Assembly (NCBI GenBank): GCA_002007465.1
Contig: LNAC01000165.1
Span: 310,001-374,000, forward strand
DNA length: 64,000 nt
Direction: 5' to 3'
DNA from: Ailurus styani
Taxonomy: Eukaryota; Chordata; Mammalia; Carnivora; Ailuridae
Shown: positions 37,421 to 49,260 of the stretch, in pieces
Layout of the letters: each line of letters opens with the position of its first letter
How positions within the stretch are numbered: the first letter of the stretch is position 1
Position numbers and translations under genes: made by a program
Notes under the pieces: generated by a model
What the model was told of the DNA's origin: nothing
Databases searched by the model: none
What the model saw: only the letters and a program-made list of their open reading frames with translations

Positions 37421-38334
37421 AGAAGAGATTTTCAGGAAGAGAACAGGGACAAATATCGCAGAACTGACAGGGAAGGGAGAGTTATAGCAACAGTGCTCTG
37501 TACCAGTAGCCTCCACTTCCTCCTAGCTTCCGCCTCCCCAAGAATCTCTCTCTCTCTCTTAACTCTGAATAATATGTATTTTCTACAAACAAGGATACTC
37601 TTGTACTTAACCAAAATATAACCATCAGAGCCAGGAGGTTATCAGTGATGCATTACCACCATTTAACTCTCAGACCGCATTTGAGTTTTACTTAGTGTCC
37701 CAATAAAGTCTTCTGTAGCAACAGGATCTGGTACAGAATCAGTCGTATCTCTTAATCTCTTTCAGTTTGGAGTAGTTCCTCAGTCTTTCCTTAATTTCAT
37801 GATCTTGACAGTTTTTCAGATATCAAATCCAATTATTTTATAAAATGCCCCTCAGTTTTGGTTCACTGATGTTTCCTCACGGTTAGGTTTAAGTTACACA
37901 TCTTTGCTAGGAATATTCAGAAGTCATGCTGCATTCCTGTCACTGCATTACTAAAAGATATATAAATTTGTCCCATTACTGATGATGTTAATTTTGATCA
38001 CTGGATTAATAGTGTATCTCTCAGGCTTCTCTGCTGTAAAGTTACTCCTCTCTTCTTCGTAATTAATGCATATTTTATGGGAAGTTGCCCTGAAACTCTG
38101 TAAGTATCCTGTTAACCATCAAACTTTGGATTTATTCATGAATTTATTTATGTAAGTATGAACTTATGGAATCCTGTTTAATTCAGTGCATTTTAATCTA
38201 TTACTATTTATATTATCATTGGTTTTTTTTTAGTACTAAATTGTCAAGCTGGCTTTTGATGTGTGCCATCATTCTCTAAAAACCCCCTTATTTTCTGGGA
38301 CAAAAAGTTTTTTCAGGTTCACCTCTTTTTCTTT

Positions 38335-38535
38335 TAATTTATTTGAATATAGTTGAAACATAATGTTCTATTAGTTTCAGGTGTACAACATAATGATTCA
38401 CCATCTGTATATGTTATGCTACGCTCACCACAAGTGGAACTATCATCTGTTACCACACAATGCTACTACAATATCATTGACTCTATTCTCTGTGCTGTAC
38501 CTTTTATTCCTATGACTCATTCAAGGATTTATGTA
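38335..38535 (-). mobile_element. Carnivore/old L1 3'-end fragment
   Basis: The + strand GTTTCAGGTGTACAACATAA, ATGATTCACCATCTG and CACCACAAGTGGAAC are antisense L1 3'-end blocks. Confidence 0.65.
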
Positions 38536-40670
38536 TTTCTAAACCCATTGAAAGGGCAAGGCCGGGAGGCAGTGGAGGCTGCAGGTAGATAGCATTGTTC
38601 CTGGAGACTGAGAAGGGAAGGTGAGAGAGGATGGTGGCCAGACAGAGATACACTTCGAGTAAAAACATTTTCCAGGATTAGAAAGACTGAAGCAGTTTTA
38701 AGAGACGTTGGAAGAGAATGACAGAAAAGGAAATTTAAGGATAATTGAAGAAGAAGAGTTGCTGAGGAGACAAGAAGAAATCGTGGCTGGGTCACAGTGA
38801 ATAGAAAAAGGCTTTCTTCTGGGTGGTGATACAGTTAAGTTTGGGAAAGGGGAGAAAAGAAGTAATACTTGGTTGCCCTTGTTTTCTCAACTATTCATTG
38901 AGGGGGAAGGGAAAGTTAAAATACAAACAGGACAAGTTTTTAGAGGATCCAACTGTGATTGGAAACCATGTATTTCTAGTATTATGAGTTCATACTGTTT
39001 TGATATTCTTTCCAGAAGTATACAGTCCTCAGGAACAAGTGAGGAGTTCCAGCTTTCATAACACCTCGTTAATTTAGGCTCCAGCTGGCCCAATGTTCAA
39101 AACACTAGAATATTTCTGTAGTTAATTACACAGGATACCAGGTGCTCACCAGAGATTAGAGCCTAGAATTATCCTTTGTCCAGCTCATGTCACAAGGCCA
39201 GATGAAGGAATTGATTTTAAGAATATCATCTAAGAAATCATTATCAACCACTTTGCCTAAAATTAACTTTCCAGAAGACTACATCCCTGACTTTGCTTAC
39301 TCTAAGGAACTGCTTTTTCTAAGTTGCATTTTAATACTTCCCTTTTTATTTCTTAAAGGTCAGAACAAACATTGGGAATGTAAATAATGCCTTATAGTTT
39401 TCAAATATTTTTGTTGAAGATATTCCTTAGTCTGTTGTTCAGTGTCTCTTGTATAAAGTCCATTGTTAATAATTCGTTTTAGATTTTTAACACCGTGATA
39501 TCATTTATCCGTCTTGAAGAATTGACATGTTTTGCTAAATTGGTATTGAAAGTATTGTGTTTTGTATTTTTCTCTTTGTCTACCAGGAAGCTCAAAGCTA
39601 AATTTGATGCCCAATTAAAGAAAATGTTTCATTTACGTGTGTAGGTATTAGCTTCTTCTACCTTACTTCAACAGCATTATTTTATGTTTTCTATAATTGT
39701 GAAGTGCCTCCACTCCATTTTAAGAAGAGTAAGAATATTAATATACATGTAAACGGAAGTGACCCCACTGTAGGTACAGATCCCTTCTGAAGTCTCTGTA
39801 TGTTGTGAAACAGAGGGTAATGACAAGCTGAGAGTTTTTTAACGGTGGAAGAGGGAAAGTTTATGTTACACCCACAGTTGAAGATGAAAGAAAAATTTGC
39901 TTTGAATTCAGTGTGACAGAAGAATCCTTTAGCATTGATGGTATGCCAGAGGAGAATCATACTCCTTTAGTTTAGTGAAAAAGGTCTTCCTTGGCTCATA
40001 GATGCTTTGCCATGATTGTCTTTTCCTTCTTTAGTAAATTCTAGGGTCTGCTATGTGGTTGTGCTGGGATGTTTTGCCCAGCTTTGTCAGGGCATATGTG
40101 TGGGTGAGGCATTCTCTTTTCCATGGTCAATGCTGAACAGGGCTGCTGTGCCTCTGTGAAGTTCTAGCAGCCTCTTTTCCTGTTCTCCCCTCTTTTTAAC
40201 ATTAGTGACTGGTGACAAATGGAGGGAGAGCTTGCTTTCTACCCACTTACTAGCTTTTCCTGGTGTTCTAATCATGTGCCTTCCAGATCATAATTACTTG
40301 GGAAGGTAAGGTTGCTGTAGGGTGAGACACCTGGAAAACATCCTATGTCTCTTGCTCCTAGTAAAGACTGTTAAATCATAGAGAGTAGAGAGAGGTCCTG
40401 TGCATTGATACATGTGATGGATGACTTACCCTTTGTTTTTGGCTAGAAATGCCAGATTGGAACCATGAAAAGGCAGATTTCATCTTTTCTCCAATGTTGA
40501 TACATACCAAAGGAAAGGCTAGTATGTCATCTCCTTCATTTGTCATCTTAAAAGTAAAATTTTACTTGAAACAATTTTTTTAAATGAAAAATATTGAGTG
40601 AGTGATTAATGTATATTCTCCCGTTTAGGAGATTATTTTTAGGCTCTCCTAGGTGCAGAGGAATACACTA

Positions 40671-40822
40671 GAGCAGTGCTTCTCAAACTTCAGTATGCAT
40701 ACGTATCTCCTGGGAATGCAATTTAACTGCAGATTCTGATTCAGTAGGCCTGGATGCGCCTGAGAGTCTGCATTTCTACTTGGCTCTCAGGTGGTGCATG
40801 GACTACAATTTGGGCAGAACCT
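40671..40822 (+). mobile_element. MER5-type hAT-Charlie MITE
   Basis: AGTGCTTCTCAAACTTCAGT, then CTGATTCAGTAGGCCTGG and GAGTCTGCATTTCTA are diagnostic MER5A/B blocks. A non-autonomous DNA transposon relic. Confidence 0.85.
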
Positions 40823-41139
40823 CAGGGTGGGAAGACCCTTCTGATAATGTCTTTCTTATGCTAGTGCACTCTATATGCCTTCTCATACATTTATGAATTA
40901 TTTCCTTCAGAATCATTTATACATGTCCCAAGGCAAAGTCCTATGCTCTTGAAAGAGGCAAAAAGTGTTTTTCAAAAATGTGTGGATTTACAAAATGATA
41001 CTAAAGACATTTATCTATTCATTTCTTGCATTTAATGATTTTTTAAAATATGCACTAACTATTCCAAATACTTGATGAATGTGGCATTGGAGTTAATCAA
41101 ATTTCTGGGTACATGTGTGCCTTCTGCTACTAGAATACT

Positions 41140-41285
41140 CTGCTCCAAAAGCGTCTCCTCTGATGGGAAGTAAATTTCTGGGTGATGGGAATCTTTGTTT
41201 CATTTTGTTCACTGATGTATCACTGGCAATTATAACAGTGCCTTGCATATAGCAGACATTCAATAAATATTAGTTTAATTGAATT
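41140..41285 (+). mobile_element. L2 3' end
   Basis: TTTTGTTCACTGATGTATC, then ACAGTGCCTTGCATATAGCA and TTCAATAAATATTAG are the L2 terminal pattern. Confidence 0.7.
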
Positions 41286-41681
41286 ATGTAAGGAAGGCTT
41301 TTGTTCCAATTTCTTTTTCTGCCTTAGTAAAAGGGTTTGATGATTTAAGAGCTGGAGGTGCTTCCCATCAATTCTTATTGCCAGCACTGTAAATGTAAAT
41401 GCAACAAGAGAGTAGACTAATTATTCAACTTCCCAAACCCAACAACCTTAGAAGTATTTGTTTTTGGCTAAATTCTTTATAAATAATTTTTATTTGCTTT
41501 TTATCTTATGATAGTGGAATAAAGCAAAAAAATATCCAATTAATTACATGTTTTGTGGGTAAACTCTTCTTAATAATCCTTTTCACCTTTACCTTTCTGG
41601 TAATTGAGGAAAAATTACTACATTTACTGTCAATTAGAACTCACAAATTATATTTTTTCATCTTGTTCCTTTTTATGGATA

Positions 41682-41858
41682 CTTTTAAAAAGAATTATTT
41701 ATTTGAGAGAGAGAGAGACAGAGTGGATGAGTGGGGGCAGGGGGAGGGGTGGCAGGATAGGGGAAAGCAGACTCTCTGCTCAAGGGGACCCCGAGATCAT
41801 GACCTGAGCTGAAAGCAAGAGTCAGACACTAACCTGATTGGGCCATCCAGGAGCCCCC
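41682..41858 (-). mobile_element. Older SINEC
   Basis: Minus-strand, diverged head (GGCTCCTGGATGGCCCAATC) and shortened body. CCTTTTTATGGATA and CCTTTTTTATGAATA flank it as a decayed duplication. Confidence 0.85.
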
Positions 41859-41944
41859 CTTTTTTATGAATATTGATGTCCCATACCAGCAGTTACTTTA
41901 GACTTCAGTGCCAAATATGCAGTAGGAGGTTTACTGAGTGGGTA

Positions 41945-42120
41945 GAGCTGAGTTTGGTCTCACTTTCTCCATCAACTACTCCTTGTGAATCTGGACAAGT
42001 CAACAAACCACTTTAAGCCTGTCTTCTCATCTGTAAAGGGTCTGTCATGCTTTCATCCCAGCCTCCAGTGAGGACCATGTGAACTGATGCGCAAAGAACT
42101 TTCAAAACTGTAAAGTTTTA
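41945..42120 (+). mobile_element. MIR relic
   Basis: GTGAATCTGGACAAGTCAAC, CTTCTCATCTGTAAAGGG and AGGACCATGTGAACTGATG follow the MIR core and 3' part. Confidence 0.6.
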
Positions 42121-42680
42121 TATAAATTGAGCTAGTTGCAGTTATCTTTGACTATATATTCTAACTTATATTATCATTTTCTCATTTTAATTGTTAATAA
42201 CTACTTCTGACCTCTGCTTTTTGCAGAATGTTATAAGAAGCCACCTCTATTTAGCATTTATTTAGAATGATAAAGCTTGTTTTGAAGGAAGTGTTTCTCT
42301 AAGTCCTTCTCTGAAAAAAAAAATTGAGTTTAGGTGACTTACCTGAGGTTACACACAGCTCAACACTATAAGAAAACTTTCACTGCAGATCAGCTTTTGC
42401 TCTCTATAAACCCCAAAGCATCTCCAGATCATTTGCCTTTTTCTCTTCATATTCTCTTTCTACTCTGATTTTCCTCCATCCTTAGTATTTCTATGTGGGC
42501 TTGAAGGGCAAACGTTAGTTTCATGCCAGTAAGCCAACTAGTGAATTCATTTATTCAGCAAATACAGATTCCACGAATCAACTGGCCGTGTACTGGGAAT
42601 GAGTATTAAGAATGAATCCAGACTGCAAATGTCCATCAAGCGTGCTAATATAGGTAAATATCCATGAGAAATTATACTGA

Positions 42681-42692
42681 TATCTATCTATC

Positions 42693-42738
<46 letters not shown>
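42681..42738 (+). repeat. (TATC)n tetranucleotide microsatellite
   Basis: About 13 TATC units with one early interruption. Confidence 0.95.
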
Positions 42739-43439
42739 GATGTGGTTATGCGGTAAAATAATATTAACTATGTTTCCAGACTTTATGGATGCCCTGTAGT
42801 TTCTACCATTGCTTATAGTCCAGAAGGAGAGATAAATAATTTTTGCCACGTCATTGTGCGGATGAATGTGGATGAGGAGAGTGTATGTAGGTTTAAGAGA
42901 GGAGAAGATTACTTCTAGGTGGGAACATTAGTTAGGAGTTTTGGAATAAGTAGCATTAGAACTTCATCTTAGTGCTAGCTATCCTTGCAAAGGAAGAGCT
43001 AGATGGAAAAGGAATTTCCCATGAAGGAAGTCATATAAATAAGGGCTCTGAGTAAAATGCTAACATGTACAGGGAATGGCGAGCTGGTTGATTTGTCTGG
43101 GGCAGCACTTACCTAAAAGGGAGTTATGAAAGAATTTTTTGGAAAAGTAGACCCAGATCTTGAAGTGCTGAGAATGTCAGAGTTTGAACTTGTCTTCCGT
43201 CTGCTAATTTAGTCAAAATAAAGTAGACCCTCTTTTGCAAATTTCTACCAAAGATTGATAAATAGGGACTTATTTTTAACTTTTCCCACCCACTCATTTT
43301 TCTGGTCCTTTTCCCCTCCTTGTACCTTTGCTCTAGATAGTGACACCTTTGCAGGGAAGCCATCTTCTTTGTTCCTCTGGCAAAATGTCATTAATCATAC
43401 TGTCCATTTCCATAGCAATATAAATATTTGGTTGTAAGA

Positions 43440-44100
43440 AGGATACAGGAGAATGTATTGCAATGTTTTGCAGCTAGTGTTGAAGTCTACATGGACATGG
43501 GGACCGCCTCTTAGCGAAGCAAGAGGCATATTACAAGCTGGTTTCTCAGCTGTGAAATGCCACTACTTAGGTCACATGCTTCAGTTAAAAAAAACTGCCA
43601 GGAGCAACGCCTTCTTCTTGTTGGAGAGGCGTGCCACCTGTCACCCAAAGCTGCCATCCCCTCTGGCATCATGTATGGGTAACTTTGATTCTCTTCTGCA
43701 TATGGGGAGGTTGTGTTCTCTGTCTTTTGCGACATATTTCCACCATGGTATTTATCTGGAGTGAATTTATTCTTGTTCTCATTGAATTGGGGATTATTGC
43801 CTGTACTCATGGAGGCCAATTCTTAATCTGGAAGAATAGCTGTAACCTTGGGGATAACAGCTGAGTGAAAATGTGAATTGTCTCACATGTGAAAAATGGC
43901 ATATAACGGGCGTATTTCCACTCAACACCTAGCTGTGATGCCACCCTCGGTGATCTGCAAGATCACACTTTATTTCACTGGGTAATGACATGCAAGGATT
44001 CCTGGAAATTAGCCTTCAAGAGCACACATTCTGGATTCATTAAGGACCATGTCCTATCAGCTCTTAAGGACTATAAAAAAGACTGTAATTTGTATCTTCA
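43440..44100. other. GC-richer unique intronic block
   Basis: About 660 bases with more CpG and GC than the flanks and no repeat that I recognise. Overlapping open frames of about 100 codons on both strands show no known domain. It could be conserved non-coding DNA; this is a guess from composition. Confidence 0.3.
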
Positions 44101-44593
44101 CAGGCAGGTGCAGCACTTCTTACTGCATGTACCTTATTTTAGATTTTCCCCTTTGTAAGAGCTGACATGGGCTTACACACAAAATAAGTGCTTGATTAAT
44201 ACGCATTGAATGAATAATCAAATGGCAGTTCTGTTAAAAGGTAATCTATTAGGCATTTGTCCCAGCCATGATACTGGAGTAGTTTGGCTTCCTGTTTTTC
44301 TAAGAAGGAAATATCTAAAAATCAAAAACTCTCTCTGTTTATAGAGATATAATTTCCATCTGCCATAATAATGCCATCTTGGCACAAGAGTTGGACATTA
44401 GAGTTTACGATGTGTTTTATCTTGCATTTTGAGTGGTTCAAGAAAAAAAACTATATTAAAATATGTACTTCCCCAATTTTTTCAAATGTAGTTCCCATTT
44501 TTGCCATCTGCTTTTTTTTTAACAGTTTGTTTGTTTGCTTGTTTGTTTGTTTTTATTATGTTATGTTAGTCACCATACTGTACTTCATTCTTA

Positions 44594-45048
44594 TTCTGGG
44601 TTGAATTGTGTCCTCTCAAAAAAGTTTGACTCTTAACATCCAGTTCCTCAGGATATGATCTTAATTGGTGATAGGGTTGTTATAGAGGTAGCCAAGTTAA
44701 AATGAGATTGTCAGTTTGGTCACTAATGTCCCATATAACTGATGTCCTTATAAATAAGGGAAAATTGGGGCATAGAGAGAGACATGCAAACAGGAAAAAT
44801 ATCCACTTAAAGATGAAGGTAGAGATTGAATGGCCCATCTTTAAGCCATGAAATGCCCGATTGTCAGCAAATCACTGGAAGCTGTGAGAGAGGCTTTGAA
44901 ATGATGTTGCCTTTCCTCCCTTACATGGAACCAACTCTGCTGACATCTGGATCTTAGACAGCTGGTCTCTCGAACAATGAGACAGTAAATTTCTGTTGTT
45001 TACTGTTGTTTATACTTTGTTACAGCAGGCATAGGAGGTGAATTACAG
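44594..45048 (+). mobile_element. MLT1-type LTR relic (ERVL-MaLR)
   Basis: CTGGGTTGAATTGTGTCC, CTGATGTCCTTATAAATAAGG, GTAAATTTCTGTTGTTTA and TTTGTTACAGCAGGCATAGG follow the MLT1 solo-LTR order. No internal retroviral region. Confidence 0.8.
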
Positions 45049-45261
45049 GTCCAGGTTACTCTGTTGTGGGACCTGGTCTAGGCTCAGTTGCTTCCTGAAT
45101 GTGCTGGAAAAAACTAGTCTTGGTGAAACTGATGCTCATCTGTTTATGGACTATTAGTTGCTTAGCCTTTAACTAACCAACACCCCCCAATCTGGCCCAC
45201 CACATTCTACTCATAAATGGTAATATATCTTAGATGTCTATTATTATTATTGAAAAATAGT

Positions 45262-45495
45262 AATGATACCAGCGCCATTGATTGGGCATTTATTATGTAC
45301 ACTTATTATGTACCAGACATTGTGCTGAGTGTTTTGTGTATATTAGTTCATTTGGTGCTCCCAATAACCCTAAAAGGTAGGTACTGTTATTATTCTGGAA
45401 AGGTTAAAAATGTTTTTCTAAGTCATACAGGTAAAAAATGGCAGACACAGGGTCAGTCTTATTCCAAAGCCCAAGTGTCTGACTGCTATATCATT
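45262..45495 (-). mobile_element. MIR relic
   Basis: TATTATGTACCAGACATTGTG, shown in part, then AAAAGGTAGGTACTGTTATT and AAGCCCAAGTGTCTGACT are antisense MIR. The first block is locally duplicated. Confidence 0.8.
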
Positions 45496-45949
45496 TGTAT
45501 AAAGAGGTGCTACAGTATTTCAAAGGCTTATGACTTTGGGTCTAGATATTGTCAGCATTTGAATGATTATTTAAATGAGTAAGGGAAATGTAAATGAAGG
45601 CAAAGACTGTATAGCCATAAGTCAGACAGTGTCTTAAAAAACGTCAGGTCCTTGAGCTAGATTGTATCCAACATACCTGCCCTAGTTAATCAGGAGGACC
45701 ACGTAGTTCAGCCTATCAGTGCTTCCGAGAAGAATAAAATGGATGCATTCTGGGTCTTCTTTTTCAGTTCTTTTCATGTTCAGAAATGTGTGTCCGCTCT
45801 AAAGCTTGCTCCTATTTGATTGTAGAAGGCCAGACAGAGGGAGATGTCAGAGTGTGAAGATGTATATGTGTGTGTATTTTATATATATAATATACAATCA
45901 TTATTCACCTCTTAACATGAATCTTTTCAGATTATTCTGTGTAGTTTAT

Positions 45950-46072
45950 TCTTTTTTAAAATTTATTTATTTATATTTTTCAAGTGGGGCTTGAACTCCT
46001 GACCCTGAAATTGAGACCTGAGCTGAGATCAAAGGTTGGATGCTTAACTGACTGAGGTACTCAGGTGCTCCT
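45950..46072 (-). mobile_element. Truncated older SINEC
   Basis: Minus-strand copy with head GAGCACCTGAGTACCTCAG and most of the CT-rich region deleted. A short TG repeat (46,073-46,088) follows. Confidence 0.8.
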
Positions 46073-46887
46073 CTGTGTGTGTGTGTGAACTAAATATGGT
46101 ATACACTTTCTTTGAAAACTGAGAAATACAGAACAGTATTATCACGAAAATGATGATTATCCACAATTCCAACTCCAGGAAATAACCAATGTTAGCATTT
46201 TATCACATAAGATGGCTACATATTGATTTGTTCTAAAGCATACTTGACATTTCTTTAAAAACCTTCAAATCTGATATTCCTGGAAATGATGATAGAAAAC
46301 CATAAACCATGCCTTATTTTTTCTGTTTCCAGAAAGTCCTGTAATTAAGACAAACAAACATACCTATATTTCTAGAAATGAAAGATTTTTTTTCCAGTGG
46401 GCAAAGGGGAAGAAAGGCTTCTCTCTGGAAATTTCTAGGGCTTTAGTACTTGGGGAGTTTATTACATTTTCTAATTTAACAATGGTTTAAACTAACTCAT
46501 TCTTGAAAGCACAATGTGCAAAAGCTGCCAGTTGATTTTCTAATGGAGTGTTAGTTCATGTGGAAACCAGCCTCTCCTGTTTGGTCCCTACTGTTATGGG
46601 TACATGTTTATGAGATTCTTGGTTTGTTGTAGGAAAAAAGCAGGTGTTAGGTGGGGTTGGACTGGGTGAGTCCAAGCACCTGAGAAGGTGTGATTCTTTG
46701 AGTAGGGGTTCATTGAATCTATGGCTTTGTAACAGCAGTATGACCATCCCTTCCTGGGAGAGATCTGTCAATGGCTTTGGCTCACCAGTGGAACCATCAA
46801 CCTTTTAGATTTTGGTTCCTCCCTTTGTTAGTTGTTCAGGAAGATGGACAATAAGAAGTGTGGGTATAAAGGAGGAAGATTAGTCTT

Positions 46888-47085
46888 TAAGAGGTAGGCT
46901 TCTGGACTCAGATAGACCTGTTTCTTATCCTATCTGTCACAGTTGAGCTATGGGACTTTAAGCAAGTCTCTGAACCTCTCAGTCTCACTTCTCAAATATG
47001 TAAACTAGGAATTGTAATTATACTCACTTCTCATGGGATTAAACAAGATAATGGCTGGCATATCACAAGAACCCAGTAAAACATA
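46888..47085 (+). mobile_element. MIR relic
   Basis: GGCTTCTGGACTCAGATAG, GAGCTATGGGACTTTAAGCA and CTCATGGGATTAAACAAGAT follow the MIR order over nearly its full length. Confidence 0.8.
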
Positions 47086-47124
47086 CACATGCATGCATAC
47101 ACATACACATACATACATACATAA
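47084..47124 (+). repeat. (CATA)n microsatellite
   Basis: Imperfect CATA/CACA/CATG repeat at the end of the MIR. Confidence 0.85.
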
Positions 47125-47743
47125 AAGCTAATAAGGAAGTGTGATGTGGCATAGTCTACTTCAGTTAGTTTCTCTTGGGAATCACTTTTCTTACCTTTGT
47201 AAATATAATACCTTCCAGAGTTGGCATAGAATTTACTGGTAGAGGGGAAAAAAAGGAGGACTCATATACTACTTTACATTTGGGGAATTTTGAGTGTTTA
47301 ATAAGCTCCCATTAAAAGGTAGTACTTTCAGAAAGAATAGCACTTCATGCTATTTTTCAGTTATTACTTCAGAGTTATCAGATCAGCCTAAGGTGGGCAT
47401 GGCAGAGTGGCCAAGAAGGGAGAGCTGAACTTGCACAGACCAGTTGGAGGACATTAAAGGTTACTCTGATTTCAGCATTTTTATTTGGTTCTAGCTATGA
47501 ACGTATGTATAGCATTGTTTCCTGAAAGTCTCTGATGATCATCTTTAATCATTATCACTATCATTTCCTAAGGAATGTCATATAAACTTGGTAATTGCTT
47601 CTATTGTCTACAGTCTGAACTCTGAAATGGATGGCACCATAAAAGAAATGGGGCTATACAAGGTGGAAGCTTTAAGTCACATCAGTAAGATCATCTGAAA
47701 GTAAATATTTGTGCTGGTTATAACTTTCTTGGGGGTAGGATCC

Positions 47744-47786
<43 letters not shown>
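47744..47786 (+). repeat. (TG)n microsatellite
   Basis: Pure TG repeat of about 21 units. Confidence 0.95.
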
Positions 47787-47787
<1 letters not shown>

Positions 47788-47944
47788 TATTCAGGCAGTA
47801 TCTATCTCAACTCCTTGCACATAGATTGTAAATGTTAGTTGAAATAAATTGACCTTGTAAAGTAGGAATTGTTTCTCAGACTAGTGAGACTGTGAGGAAA
47901 AGATATTCTTTATTTGTCTTAGGGAAGGAGTTAGAAATTTGGGG

Positions 47945-48060
47945 GCATTTTCTGCGCATTGGACTCACTGGGGCAACTTTAAAACCTATACATGCCTGAT
48001 CTCACCTGAAGAGATTCTGCTGAAGTCTGGAAGGCAAATCTTGGTGTCCACACTCATGTG
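47945..48060 (+). mobile_element. MER5-like relic
   Basis: GCATTGGACTCACTGGGGCA, AACTTTAAAACCTATACATG and AGAGATTCTGCTGAAGTC resemble the MER5A body. Diverged. Confidence 0.5.
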
Positions 48061-48354
48061 TGCGAGGCCCTGCCCTAGGGGCAAAGGGCCTGGAGGCAGA
48101 AAGAGAAGGTGGCAGAGAGTGGGTCTGGCCCCGGAAATATAAAGGGTGAGCCTCTTTTGGTATCATCCAGTTTCACCTGTTCCATCCTTCCCCACTCTGT
48201 AGCCCTGGGCCTGCTTGCCATCCTTGAGCACACAAAAAAAGGATGTCCCTTCATTGAGGCCTTGGTGTTAAGGCTCTCCTCTGGTGAGGATCCATTTCCC
48301 TCAGATCCTTCAGTGGCTGGCCACTTCTTTTCACCCAGGACTTAATTTAGTACA

Positions 48355-48600
48355 AAGGACATTTCCTCAGGAAGGCCTTCTCAGTCTAACTTAATACTCA
48401 TCTCCTCTCCTTTCTATCCTATTGCTTTGTTTTATTTGCTTTATGCCACTTATGAGAATCAGTTATTATCTAATTCCTGCAATTGTTTATGTATTTATTG
48501 TTAGTCTCACCTGCTAACAGGATACTGCTGTATTTCCAGAGCCTAGAACAGTGCCTGGCACCCAAAAGACTTACAATAGGTATTTCTGAATATCTGTTTA
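48355..48600 (+). mobile_element. L2 3' end
   Basis: GGAAGGCCTTCTCAGTCTAA, TGTTTTATTTGCTTTATGCC, then GAGCCTAGAACAGTGCCTGG are the L2 terminal pattern. Confidence 0.8.
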
Positions 48601-49084
48601 TAGCAAGGATAACAATGCTTTGTATGGACATTGCTAACTCCCTCTGGTGTCTCTTCTCCTGGATTTAGTAAGATTCAACTCAGTACAATTCTCAGTCATC
48701 CATAGTTGGCCTCAAAACAAATTTTTTTTCATATTCCTGATATAAAATGTGATTTCTGGTGTATAGCAGTTGAGGAAATGAGGCTCAAAAACTTAAGCAA
48801 TTTCTATTTGTCCTTTCGGTCTTTCATTCATTCATTAAAAAATATTTCATGAGACTCTAGAATATAAGAATCAAGATTCAGGTTTTTCCAAGCATGTGTC
48901 CAGAGCTTGGATTTTGTGCTATGCTTGGTCATAATGTTTTTCAATATGTATCTTCTGAATTTAATTCAACAGTGGCTTTCAAACAGATATACGAATACTT
49001 TATATAAGGCTATATAAGACAGGTGTAGGTGGAATGATTATAATATAGATTACAGGGTAGAATTAGAATTACCCTTTAGTAGAA

Positions 49085-49260
49085 GGGATTTTGGATCATC
49101 TCTTCCATTGGCCTAATTTCATAGATGAAGGAGTTGAAATCCAGAGAGGATAATAGTTTATTTTCCAGGGATGCTCATAGGATGAATAAAGAACTGATAG
49201 ACTCCTGGTGCTCAAAGTCAAGGGATTATTTAGTGGCACAACAGACATCAGAACCATGTT
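49085..49260 (-). mobile_element. Possible MIR/L2 relic
   Basis: CATAGATGAAGGAGTTGAAA and CCAGAGAGGATAATAG are reminiscent of antisense MIR. Weak. Confidence 0.35.
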
